A DNA stretch of 64,000 nt. Source: JAVVEG01 sp041751425. GTDB lineage: Bacteria; Pseudomonadota; Gammaproteobacteria; Pseudomonadales; Pseudohongiellaceae. Shown here one piece after another: positions 36,140 to 44,748 of the stretch (its first letter is position 1; every line of letters begins with the position of its first letter). The notes beneath the pieces were generated by a model that was not told the origin of the DNA, searched no databases, and worked only from the letters and a program-made list of their open reading frames with translations. The stretch spans positions 1-64,000 of the forward strand of contig JBGSXL010000032.1 of the NCBI GenBank assembly GCA_041751425.1, given 5' to 3'. The position numbers and the translations under genes were made by a program.

Positions 36140-37501
36140 ATGGAAAACGCATCCTTGCTCAATGATTGGCTGGCACTGGTGATGGCGAGTCCTGCATTGG
36201 GCCTGTTATTCGATTTGTTCCTCAAATCTACTTTACTTCTGCTCGTGTTCCTTGGCATTGGTTTTGTGGCGGGTGCTCATCTGAGCAGTCGCAGCAGACA
36301 TCTGCTTTGGTTGTACGCGCTTGCTTCTCTGGCGTTGCTGCCGGTGCTGCCGCAAATGGCTGCTTTCGTGGCACCAGAGATTTCGTCAGCGCCGGCAATC
36401 TTTCAAATTACCGTCAATCCTTTAACTGTTGCACCTGCTGCTTCAATAGATTGGGAATTGATTGCCCTGACGGTTTACCTGCTACCTTGCGCCTGGCTAC
36501 TGCTGCGTTTACTCGCAGCGCTGGCAAGACTGCTTGTCGTGCGACGGAATTCTCAATTAGTTCAGGATGCGCAAATTCTGGTGCAACTGCAGGATGCGCG
36601 AGCGCAACTTGGTATTTCCCGATCTGTGGCATTGCGCTATAGCAACAAGATTGAATCACCGATTTCCTTTGGCGTTTTCGCCCCGCAGATCATTCTGCCT
36701 GCGGAGTCCCGATCATGGTCTGCATCGGTTGTCACCGATGTGTTGATTCATGAGCTTTGCCATATCCATCGTCTGGATTGGCCAAGCATGTTATTCAGCT
36801 ATCTGGTGGCCAGTGTGTATTGGCTGAATCCGCTGGTGTGGCTGGTGTTGAAAAAAATGAACAATGAAGCGGAGAACAGTTGCGATACCGCCGTATTGCA
36901 AGCCGGCCGTAGCGATACCGATTACGCTGAAAGCCTGCTGAGTGTGGCCAGAGCCTGTATCCATGCCAACCGCCACAAGCATTCAAATTTGCTGCTGGCA
37001 CAAAGCATGCTGGACAGGAACACACTGAAACTTCGCATAACCCGCATATTGGAGGAAAACCTGATGAAAGCATCGGATTACAAGAAGGAATTCAAGAAAG
37101 CAGCTGTATTTCTATCGGTAGTGTCAGTCGGCTTGCTCACAGCCGTTGGCGCGACACAAATCGTATCTGCACAGACGCCTCGACAGCCTATTAACACGCA
37201 AATTAACGACGTGGAAATGTTGCCCTTGCACAATGAAATACCTTATTACCCACGCACGGCAGCAGAGGATGGTATCGAGGGTTGGGTACAAGTGAAATTC
37301 ACCGTCAATGCAGCGGGATCTGTCGATTCAGGTTCCATTGAAGTGGTCGATTTCGAACCGTCAGAAATATTCAATGTCAGCGCCATGGATGCCACCTCTC
37401 GTTTCGTGTTCCGACCGCGAGTGCGTGACGGCGCAGCAGTCGCTGTGCCGAATGTGCAGTATGTGTTCCGCTACAAACTGGAGGCTCCTGTAGAGGAGTA
37501 A
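36140..37501 (+). CDS. BlaR1-type M56 peptidase with TonB C-terminal domain
   Basis: A 453-aa membrane metallopeptidase. Membrane helices lie at about residues 20-65 and 100-130. The zinc site HELCH is near 203-207, in the block VLIHELCHIHRLDWPSML, with a further helix after it (SYLVASVYWLNPLVWLV) and another near 325. The sensor part is not a penicillin-binding domain. Instead residues from about 365 form a TonB-type domain (GIEGWVQVKFTVNAAGSVDS, then RFVFRPRV) facing the periplasm. Such M56-TonB fusions recur in proteobacteria, with unknown inducers. It pairs with the BlaI-type repressor just upstream. Its 3' end overlaps the convergent MarR gene by 31 bases. Confidence 0.9.
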   Translation: MENASLLNDWLALVMASPALGLLFDLFLKSTLLLLVFLGIGFVAGAHLSSRSRHLLWLYALASLALLPVLPQMAAFVAPEISSAPAIFQITVNPLTVAPAASIDWELIALTVYLLPCAWLLLRLLAALARLLVVRRNSQLVQDAQILVQLQDARAQLGISRSVALRYSNKIESPISFGVFAPQIILPAESRSWSASVVTDVLIHELCHIHRLDWPSMLFSYLVASVYWLNPLVWLVLKKMNNEAENSCDTAVLQAGRSDTDYAESLLSVARACIHANRHKHSNLLLAQSMLDRNTLKLRITRILEENLMKASDYKKEFKKAAVFLSVVSVGLLTAVGATQIVSAQTPRQPINTQINDVEMLPLHNEIPYYPRTAAEDGIEGWVQVKFTVNAAGSVDSGSIEVVDFEPSEIFNVSAMDATSRFVFRPRVRDGAAVAVPNVQYVFRYKLEAPVEE

Positions 37502-37959
37502 GGCCGGTTATCGTCAAGATACATTTTCAGTTTATCCAGCATGGCAAACAGTTCGTTGATCTCGGACTGTTTCCAGCTGGAGAAAACTGCAGCGATGTCG
37601 GGGCCAAGTAAGTTGATTGCCGTTCTACGAATATCAAGACCGCTTTGTGTGATCTTAAGCCAGCGAACTCTTCTGTCCATCTCATCATTTTTCACCTGCA
37701 GATAACCCATCCGCAGCAACCCTTGCACTGTCTTGGTAATTGCAGGTTGCGTTTGTTGCATGGCATCAGCAATCGAGGTAACAGTTTTCAATTCGTCTGG
37801 CCTGTGACTGAAGTGATTGAGAACAGAAAATTGTGGGAAGCTTACCGGCAATGCTGCAAGACGTTTGGTCGCCAGATTGCGGGTGAGCTGTTCGATAATG
37901 CCGATCCAGTTGAGTGCCCGAAACCCGGACTCGAGTTTTTGTTGTTGCTGCTTGTTCAT
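37471..37959 (-). CDS. MarR family transcriptional regulator
   Basis: A 162-aa winged-helix regulator. FSVLNHFSHRPDELKTVTSIADAMQQTQPAITKTVQGLLRMGYLQVKNDEMDRRVRWLKITQSG is the MarR domain, with the wing at DRRVRWLKIT. It is the second gene after an Acg-like nitroreductase (21 bases between), an arrangement common for a regulator controlling its own redox operon. A large dyad upstream of the first gene is a good operator candidate. The last 10 codons overlap the convergent M56 gene. Confidence 0.9.
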   Translation of the reverse strand: MNKQQQQKLESGFRALNWIGIIEQLTRNLATKRLAALPVSFPQFSVLNHFSHRPDELKTVTSIADAMQQTQPAITKTVQGLLRMGYLQVKNDEMDRRVRWLKITQSGLDIRRTAINLLGPDIAAVFSSWKQSEINELFAMLDKLKMYLDDNRPYSSTGASSL

Positions 37960-37980
37960 AAATTTTAATCTGTTGGCTAA

Positions 37981-39153
37981 TCAGGACCGCGATTGATCTG
38001 TTGTCATTATGAGGTCAGACAGTTCCCGCCGAGGTGATGGCGGAACAGTCGGAGCATACCCCAATCTAAACAACATCTGCACGTGTTCCGCTGGTTGTTT
38101 GGCAACGATGGCAAGAAAATCATTCTGCAGCTCCCTCATTTCCGGATATTCCTGCAAAAGCTGACTCACCGGATGCATCGCGACACCGAGTGCAGTCGCC
38201 TGCAGATTGAGCCGTAGATACGCCTGTCCGCTTCTGACCTGATTGGTTCTGGTGTTATCACGGCTGATTAACCAACCAAATGCCGGGGTAGAACCGGCCC
38301 ATCCTAACGCGTAATCCACTCCTGCCTGGTAAGCAAAACTGCCGGGAGTTTTAAATTTTTCATGAGACAATAGTCCCAGTGTTTTCGCCCACCAGATCAA
38401 CGGGCCATGGATATCTATACCATCCCGGTGCTCGCCAATCTCGCGATTGCCCAAGCGGGTAACCGCAATACTTTCCTCGTGAGTATGAGGAGTCTGCATT
38501 TCCAGCTGCACGGCGTCCGCGGTCAGGGTTCGCATACGCAGAGCGACATTTTCATCAGTTACGATATTAGTGCGCATATCATCCATATCGCTCAGGCAGT
38601 CCGGCAGAATGCTGGCATGCTCAGACGTCAAAGGTGTTGCAGCGAAAGGCTCCTTATTGGATCTTCGTTGCAGTATCTGCGAGAAAAGCGGGTCAACATC
38701 AATAGCGCTGTCAAGCTGGAAGTGGCAGCGGGCGACCGGTCTGTAATCGATCTGTTGATCGTTGAATTCGCCGTCTGGAAAGTACTCAACAATCGTGCGA
38801 TAACCGAGACTGCTGGCCGCCATGATCATAAGTTCAAGAAAGCAGCCGTGGCTTATCAGTATTTGTCTTGAAAACGGATCAGTTTGTGGCAGCAGTCTGG
38901 TGGGATCAACGTACAGGTCAATTGTGTCGACACTGCTCAAGTCAACCATCCACGGCTGCAGGTTGTGTGCATTAGGGGCTAGCAGGGCATAACTGAGTAT
39001 CGTCTCGCGAAAGTCGCCTGCGGGAAGTGGTCCATTCCAGGCGGCCACTGCGTGTGAAGGCATCCGATCACAGGAGGTCAGGGTGACGGCTGCTATCGTG
39101 CCTCCACCGATGATACGCAGGAATTTACGGCGGTGCATAGTGTTTGCAGACAT
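37981..39153 (-). CDS. Acg-like nitroreductase-fold flavoprotein, exported
   Basis: A 390-aa protein with a twin-arginine-type leader (HRRKFLRIIGGGTIAAVTLTSC) ending in a possible lipobox. The two half-domains of the Acg/nitroreductase family follow: LSYALLAPNAHNLQPWMVDL and RRSNKEPFAATPLTSEHA, with SGQAYLRLNLQATALGVAMHPVSQ in the second half. Acg-type proteins bind or sequester flavin and many lack catalysis. Tat export with a bound FMN would fit. TGGAGC precedes the ATG. It heads an operon with the MarR regulator. The physiological role is unknown. Confidence 0.85.
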   Translation of the reverse strand: MSANTMHRRKFLRIIGGGTIAAVTLTSCDRMPSHAVAAWNGPLPAGDFRETILSYALLAPNAHNLQPWMVDLSSVDTIDLYVDPTRLLPQTDPFSRQILISHGCFLELMIMAASSLGYRTIVEYFPDGEFNDQQIDYRPVARCHFQLDSAIDVDPLFSQILQRRSNKEPFAATPLTSEHASILPDCLSDMDDMRTNIVTDENVALRMRTLTADAVQLEMQTPHTHEESIAVTRLGNREIGEHRDGIDIHGPLIWWAKTLGLLSHEKFKTPGSFAYQAGVDYALGWAGSTPAFGWLISRDNTRTNQVRSGQAYLRLNLQATALGVAMHPVSQLLQEYPEMRELQNDFLAIVAKQPAEHVQMLFRLGYAPTVPPSPRRELSDLIMTTDQSRS

Positions 39154-39175
39154 AGTAGCTCCAGAGGCTCACGCC

Positions 39176-39221
39176 AGATACATAACATGGAATGTATTAA
39201 AACATTCCTCGTAATGTATCT
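39176..39221 (-). promoter_or_regulatory. 46-bp nested dyad in the acg-like/marR promoter
   Basis: Two inverted repeats share one centre at 39198.5. The outer arms are AGATACAT (39176-39183) and ATGTATCT (39214-39221); the inner arms are GGAATGT (39189-39195) and ACATTCC (39202-39208). On the minus strand a TTGACT -35 element (39234-39239) lies just upstream, so the dyad covers the -10 and start region. The gene start is 23 bases further on. It probably binds the MarR protein encoded in the same operon. Confidence 0.55.
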
Positions 39222-39416
39222 GCAAGCCTTTCGAGTCAATTCCTTTAAAGAACCTAAGAACCCGTTCGAGTGTGACGCCGGTCTCTCTCCCGAATGTTCA
39301 GGCTGTTCTCCGTATCACAAAACCATAGCCCAACTGTTGCTATTGTGAACGGCTTCGTCCAACGTTAGATTCCAGGCGTAACAATGTTGGATAGTCTGGG
39401 CATCGAGGGAACGCTT

Positions 39417-40604
39417 ATGTCGGCTGAAAATCAGGAATATGGTTTGTCCTCCTGGACGTGCGAGTTTCAAGACAGGGGCAGAGAACAGGAATTCCGTAAC
39501 AGCGTGGCCGAGCACACCGCCAGCGATTTGCGCATAGCCTCTTGGGTGTGTATCGGTTTGATTTTTCTGGTCATGTTATTTGATCTGCAAACCCGGGGGG
39601 TTACTGAGTCTGAGTATCTCCTGATTGCGATAAGATCTGTACTGGTTGGTGGTTTACTGGTTCTCATCCTGAGGTCCTGTAAGAATCCCGGAATAGCCGT
39701 GCAGGGCTACTTCGTCTCTGTGCTTGAAGTGGTGGCATTCCTGAAAATGTTCCTGCTGCATTTCGTACACCCAGAGTCGCTGGTATACACCGTTGTCGCG
39801 ACTATGCTATTCACCATTGCCATTTTTGTAGCGCTGCCAAACCGTCTGCTACTCGCCATGAGTGTCGCCCTTTTTGGCGCATTGGGGACAATCGTCTGTG
39901 GTATTGTGCTGGGTGCTTCTTTAGAGATCTTTGTTGCTTTGCTGATTTCTCTTTCCATGCCTATCGGGTTTGGCTATCTGGCTGCCCGTCGTCTGCATTT
40001 GACACAGCGCAGGCAGTTCGCTCTATTGAGCAGAGCCAAAGATGCAAACTCATTACTAAGTGCAGAAATCGAGCGTCGCAAACTGCTTGAACATGAGTTG
40101 AAAGTGCAGGCAATCACTGATCCGTTGACGGGACTATTCAATCGCCGTCATTTTGAATCTCTGTTTAGGCGCGAGAAACAACGCGCTGCGCGATTGAATA
40201 GTAAATTGAGTCTTTGTCTGGTGGACCTGGACCATTTCAAAAGTATCAATGACGAGCACGGACATGAAATTGGCGACAAAGTGCTGCAGGCTGTCAGCAA
40301 ATTATTTTTGCATCAGTTACGCGAAACCGATATTACCGGGCGCTTTGGCGGCGAAGAATTCGTGTTGTTGTTGCCGGACGCTTCGATAACGGAAGCGCAG
40401 TTGATGGTGAACAGATTGCGCGAGTCTTTGGCAGATTTGCAGGTGAAATTCGGCAATAGCACCTTGCAGGTAACGGCAACATTCGGCGTCACTGAGGTTA
40501 ATGCGAAGAAGGATAATCTTACCAGCGCCATACGCATTGCAGATAAAGCGCTCTATGCTGGCAAGGATGCCGGGAGAAATCGTGTCATGGTGGCGAACCA
40601 ATAG
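39417..40604 (+). CDS. Membrane-bound diguanylate cyclase (GGDEF)
   Basis: A 395-aa protein. About six membrane helices (residues about 45-190) form an uncharacterised sensor, followed by a short coiled coil (AKDANSLLSAEIERRKLLEHELK) and a GGDEF domain. DPLTGLFNRRHFE opens the domain, DLDHFKSINDEHGHEIGD binds metal and GTP, and GGEEF (about 310) is the active loop. RETD, five residues before it, is an intact RxxD inhibitory site. It should make cyclic-di-GMP with product inhibition. The start ATG 39417 is favoured by GAGGGA upstream; ATG 39384 is the alternative. Confidence 0.92.
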   Translation: MSAENQEYGLSSWTCEFQDRGREQEFRNSVAEHTASDLRIASWVCIGLIFLVMLFDLQTRGVTESEYLLIAIRSVLVGGLLVLILRSCKNPGIAVQGYFVSVLEVVAFLKMFLLHFVHPESLVYTVVATMLFTIAIFVALPNRLLLAMSVALFGALGTIVCGIVLGASLEIFVALLISLSMPIGFGYLAARRLHLTQRRQFALLSRAKDANSLLSAEIERRKLLEHELKVQAITDPLTGLFNRRHFESLFRREKQRAARLNSKLSLCLVDLDHFKSINDEHGHEIGDKVLQAVSKLFLHQLRETDITGRFGGEEFVLLLPDASITEAQLMVNRLRESLADLQVKFGNSTLQVTATFGVTEVNAKKDNLTSAIRIADKALYAGKDAGRNRVMVANQ

Positions 40605-40632
40605 AATTCACCCGGCACCTTTTTCCAGGTGA

Positions 40633-41274
40633 TCAATCCAGACTCAAGATAATATCACCAACACCTGCTTCGATAGTGATCGATTGATTACCGTCGCCGG
40701 CACCGGTGGATTCACTGCTTACGAATGCACGACTTGACTCTCTGTCTGTGCTGCCAAGAATTGACGTATCTCCCACACCTACGCTCAGATTGATGCTTCC
40801 GGTTGTCGACCGGTTGGCAACCAGTTCTATGCTGCCTACCCCCAAATCAATTTCTGTTTCAGCAGCGGGCAGATACCCCTTTATCGTACCAACGCCAATT
40901 TCAATCTCTAAGAACTGCAGGGCAGGCAGTCTGACTACCCAATCGGTGTTGACGTTTTTCTCATCAAACTCAATTGACAGGCGATTGTTTCTGTCGCGGC
41001 TGCGCAGGTCCATATCCTCCATGTTTGGGGAGCGCCTGAACCAGCTTGTTCCCCTCTCTGGTTTGATAGTCAGTTCGATCTCAATATTGTCACTGTCACT
41101 GCTTTCGAGTGTCAGGGTGCCAACCCGGTATTCCAGGTGCAGGCTGTCGATGTCATTCGCGTCGAAAGTATGATGGCGAATCACATTCTCTTCTGCCGCA
41201 AAAACAGGTGCAACCAGAACGAGTAATGCCATGACGATAAGCGGGCTGAATCGAGTTGAGTTGTCTGATTTCAT
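40633..41274 (-). CDS. Exported DUF4097-like beta-strand repeat protein
   Basis: A 213-aa protein with a signal peptide ending VAPVFAA. A series of beta strands with the recurrent G-V-G element follows (IGVGTIKG, LGVGSIEL, VGVGDTSI, AGVGDIIL), typical of DUF4097/GIN-type head domains that form a right-handed beta roll. No catalytic residues are apparent. It is likely periplasmic or surface-attached. AAGGA precedes the ATG (a TTG two codons earlier is possible). It is monocistronic and convergent with the diguanylate cyclase gene. Confidence 0.7.
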   Translation of the reverse strand: MKSDNSTRFSPLIVMALLVLVAPVFAAEENVIRHHTFDANDIDSLHLEYRVGTLTLESSDSDNIEIELTIKPERGTSWFRRSPNMEDMDLRSRDRNNRLSIEFDEKNVNTDWVVRLPALQFLEIEIGVGTIKGYLPAAETEIDLGVGSIELVANRSTTGSINLSVGVGDTSILGSTDRESSRAFVSSESTGAGDGNQSITIEAGVGDIILSLD

Positions 41275-41601
41275 GATCAAGGTCCTTTTCGGTTGTGCGG
41301 TTATTTTTTCTTATCCTGATGACAAGTTCTATCACTATTTACTGATTAGTGCTTGGTAAACCACTAGCAATTCACATGCCACCCAATAAATTCTTACAAA
41401 ACAATCTATTAACAAAATTTTATGAATTTTAACTTGTGCGTTCTCGCCAGACTTTGAGCTATTTGCCCAAGTAATAACTTATGTGGAGCAGCAACGAGCC
41501 ATGAATGCTTGTTGGCCTTTCCCTTGACAGCCGTCCCTGCTACCCTTCGGCTTGAATGCACTGCCCGCCTTAACGCACTGCTTCCAAGCAGGAGAAAAAC
41601 A
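41275..41601. other. Intergenic region, divergent promoters
   Basis: This AT-rich stretch separates the DUF4097-like gene from the second TAXI system. Nothing codes convincingly. A short imperfect hairpin (TAGTG...CACTA near 41345-41365) and one TTGACA (about 41522) without a good -10 partner are the only signals seen. Confidence 0.4.
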
Positions 41602-42795
41602 ATGAGCTGGAATTGTCTGCCCCAACCCGCGCTGTTGACACGTGTTCGCCTGCGCAATAGCGCACTTGGATTGCTATTGCTGCTTAGCGCTTGCGGGGAA
41701 AGTACACCACAGATTGAAGGTGAACTGCCGCAGCAGATTGCCTGGACCGCTTACAATCTGGGGTCAACCGGCTATAACCAGGCCGTAGCAATTGGAGCGA
41801 TGCTGCGTAATGAATATGACGTAACGCTGCGCGTGGTGCCCGGGCAGAACGATATTTCCCGCTTGTTACCACTGAAAACCGGCCGGGTGGAATTCTCCGC
41901 CAATGGTGTTGCCAATTATTTTGCTCAGGAGGGCGTCTTCCAGTTCGCCGACCCTGAATGGGGCCCCATGCCGCTGCGCATGTTGATGAGCGCCAATGGA
42001 CTTTTCAATCAAGCCGTGGCCGTAGGTGCGGATACTGGCGTTGCCACATTCGCCGATTTGCGCGGTAAGCGCGTACCGTTCATTCGCGGCGCACCAGCGC
42101 TGAATGTTTCCATGGAGGCTATGCTGGCCTGCGGCGGTCTCACCTGGGAAGATGTAATTCGCGTGGATTTCCCCGGTTACGACGCCTCCTGGAACGGTCT
42201 TATCAATGGTGATGTCGATGCAGCATTTGGCAGCACGGTATCTGGCCCGGGGCGGCGCCTTGAAGCGTCACCGCGCGGTATCTTCTGGCCACCAACTCCT
42301 CATGATGATGAAGCCTGTTGGCGAGGCATTCATGCCATCGCTCCCTATTTCACTCGCTACTTTGCAACAAGAGGACCGGGTATCAGCGAAGAGAATCCAC
42401 ACGAGGGGGGCACGTATCCCTATCCAGTGCTGGTAGCGATGGATACGCAGGACGAAGCTTTGGTGTACTGGATGACCAAATCGATGCATGAGAATTATGA
42501 CAGCTACAAGGACTCTGACCCCGGCGCTATCGGTTGGGCATTGGAGTATCAGTTGTTCGACTGGGTAGTTCCTTATCATGAAGGTGCGGTGCGGTACTGG
42601 CGTGAAATAGGTGCATGGACGGACGCGTTCGAAGTCCATAATCAGGAATTAATCCGCCGTCAGGAAACTCTGGCAAGTGCGTGGCAGGAAGTGGTTGCTC
42701 AGGGATTGACAGATGCCAATGTTTTCGCAGAGACCTGGATGCGTGTCCGCGCGCAGCAGCTGCAAGCGGCCGGATTTGAGCCTATCTGGCGATGA
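41602..42795 (+). CDS. TAXI family TRAP solute-binding lipoprotein (second system)
   Basis: A 397-aa binding protein with a lipobox signal (LLLLLSAC). The TAXI core starts WTAYNLGSTGYNQAVAIGAML and continues with RGKRVPFIRGAPALNVSMEAMLACGGLTWEDV. It diverges from the classical TTGG motif of the first system in this window, so a different ligand is likely. AGGAG lies before ATG 41602; a frame back to 41509 lacks family likeness. The stop overlaps the permease start by 4 bases. Confidence 0.9.
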   Translation: MSWNCLPQPALLTRVRLRNSALGLLLLLSACGESTPQIEGELPQQIAWTAYNLGSTGYNQAVAIGAMLRNEYDVTLRVVPGQNDISRLLPLKTGRVEFSANGVANYFAQEGVFQFADPEWGPMPLRMLMSANGLFNQAVAVGADTGVATFADLRGKRVPFIRGAPALNVSMEAMLACGGLTWEDVIRVDFPGYDASWNGLINGDVDAAFGSTVSGPGRRLEASPRGIFWPPTPHDDEACWRGIHAIAPYFTRYFATRGPGISEENPHEGGTYPYPVLVAMDTQDEALVYWMTKSMHENYDSYKDSDPGAIGWALEYQLFDWVVPYHEGAVRYWREIGAWTDAFEVHNQELIRRQETLASAWQEVVAQGLTDANVFAETWMRVRAQQLQAAGFEPIWR

Positions 42796-44738
42796 CCATA
42801 CGCTCAGTTAACACGATGCCCCGGCCATTGCGTTGGGTGGTAGCGATGGCTGCGATATCCAGTGTTCTGCTGGCGATGGATTCGCTGCGGATGTTTGGTG
42901 ACGGCCAATTGCTGGACTTTGTCATCACGCTTCCTAATCACTACTACTACGCATTGATCGCTTTACTATTGCCTCCCTGTTTTTTGATTTACCCGATGAC
43001 CCGTTACAGTACCCGGTACTGGTACGACATAATTCTTGCCCTGGCCGCATTCGGGGCCAGTGCCTACTTTTTTATCAATGCTGAAACCATGCTTGATCAC
43101 GGTTGGGAGTTTACCGCACCCACCACGGCGGTTTGGGTCAGTTACATGCTATGGGCGCTGACGTTGGAAGCTGTGCGGCGCTGCGGTGGTATAACGCTGT
43201 TCGTGCTGGTGCTGCTGTTCTCTTTATATCCCATCGTGGCCGACAATCTGCCAGGCGTCATTTCCGGTATGTCGTCCACTGCTGCGGAAACTGCTGCTTA
43301 TCACGTCATCAGTATTGAAAGCATTCTGGGCTTGCCGTTTCGTGCGTATGCCGAACTGGTCATCGGTTTCCTTGTGTTTGGTATTGCACTGCAACATACG
43401 GGTGGCGGTAAATTTTTCATCAATCTGGCGTTTTCAGTATTCGGTCATGTACGCGGTGGTTCCGCCAAGGTAGCTATTGTATCCAGCGGCCTGATGGGGT
43501 CCATGAGTGGCAGCGTTATCACCAATGTGCTGACAACCGGACAGTTAACTATTCCTGCGATGAAAAAAGACGGCCTGAGCAACGAGTATGCTGGCGGCGT
43601 GGAGGCTTGCGCATCAACAGGTGGCGTATTGCTGCCGCCCATCATGGGCTCTACCGCGTTTGTGATGGCGACGTTCTTGAACGTGCCCTATACCTCGGTG
43701 GCTCTGGCTGCCACGATACCGGCGCTATTGTATTTTTTTGGTCTTTTCGTGCAGGTGGATGCCTATGCTGCTCGCAAAGGCTTGCAGGGTACTCCGCGTG
43801 AAGAGCTGCCCAAACTCAGCGATACGATGAAAGAAGGTTGGTACTATATCGCCGCATTCATGCTGCTGATTTTCCTGCTGGTGTATTTGCAACGTGAAGC
43901 GATTGCACCATATTTTGCCACTGGGTTGTTGCTTATTCTGAATCAGATGTCGAGGAATAGTCGCTGGGACTGGGACAAGGCAGGAACGTTTCTGGTAGCA
44001 ACAGGCAAGCTTTTGGCAGAGCTGCTGGCCATCATGGCCGGAGTTGGCTTGATTGTCGGTGCGTTATCGATAACCGGTTTGTCGGGCACGCTGGTTAATG
44101 ATCTGCTTTACTTCGCCGGTGATTCAGTTTTGTTACTGCTGCTTATGGGGGCTCTGACCAGTTTCGTGCTCGGGATAGGCATGACGGTTACTGCAGCGTA
44201 TATATTCCTTGCCATCATTCTGGCACCAGCGCTTATTCAAGGGGGACTTGACCCCATGAGTGTGCATCTGTTCATTCTTTATTGGGGCATGTTGAGCTTT
44301 ATTACGCCACCGGTTGCGTTGGGCGCATTCGCTGCTGCCAGTATTGCGGGTGCGTCGCCGTTGGCAACTGGTTTCAAAGCCATGCGTCTTGGCAGCGTTA
44401 TTTACTTCATCCCATTCTTCTTTGTGCTGAACCCGGCGTTGATTCTGGTGGGCAGTTGGGTGGAGATTCTGCTGGCAACTGTGACCGTTGTCGCTGGAGT
44501 AATTTTTTTGGCAGGGGGATTGCAGGGCTACATACCCGGTCTGGGACACTTTGACAAAGAAGGTGTTGCTGGTTCACTTGGGCGGAGCATGCTGTGTCTG
44601 GGCGGTGGTCTGGTAGCGCTGCCGGGGCTGCAGAGTATCGGTATTGAAATAACAGATACGCAGTTGTTGCTTGCAGGCACGGTGACTGCCGCCGCTGGTT
44701 ATTTCCTGAGTCGCAGAACCGCAACAGTGCAAGCCTGA
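42792..44738 (+). CDS. TRAP transporter fused permease (second system)
   Basis: A 648-aa inner-membrane protein with about 16 hydrophobic segments. The DctM signatures are GGSAKVAIVSSGLMGSMSGSVITNVLTTG, then STGGVLLPPIMGSTAFVMATFL and VLGIGMTVTAAYIFLAIILAP. It works with the binding protein encoded just upstream (ATGA overlap). It is clearly homologous to, but not a recent copy of, the permease at 29392-31392. Its 3' end faces the MATE gene with 10 bases between stops. Confidence 0.93.
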   Translation: MTIRSVNTMPRPLRWVVAMAAISSVLLAMDSLRMFGDGQLLDFVITLPNHYYYALIALLLPPCFLIYPMTRYSTRYWYDIILALAAFGASAYFFINAETMLDHGWEFTAPTTAVWVSYMLWALTLEAVRRCGGITLFVLVLLFSLYPIVADNLPGVISGMSSTAAETAAYHVISIESILGLPFRAYAELVIGFLVFGIALQHTGGGKFFINLAFSVFGHVRGGSAKVAIVSSGLMGSMSGSVITNVLTTGQLTIPAMKKDGLSNEYAGGVEACASTGGVLLPPIMGSTAFVMATFLNVPYTSVALAATIPALLYFFGLFVQVDAYAARKGLQGTPREELPKLSDTMKEGWYYIAAFMLLIFLLVYLQREAIAPYFATGLLLILNQMSRNSRWDWDKAGTFLVATGKLLAELLAIMAGVGLIVGALSITGLSGTLVNDLLYFAGDSVLLLLLMGALTSFVLGIGMTVTAAYIFLAIILAPALIQGGLDPMSVHLFILYWGMLSFITPPVALGAFAAASIAGASPLATGFKAMRLGSVIYFIPFFFVLNPALILVGSWVEILLATVTVVAGVIFLAGGLQGYIPGLGHFDKEGVAGSLGRSMLCLGGGLVALPGLQSIGIEITDTQLLLAGTVTAAAGYFLSRRTATVQA

Positions 44739-44748
44739 TTAGTCATTG

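Noticed and set aside
36140..37501. Beta-lactam resistance locus (blaR1-blaI)
   Set aside because: No beta-lactamase or penicillin-binding sensor domain is present; the C-terminus is TonB-like.
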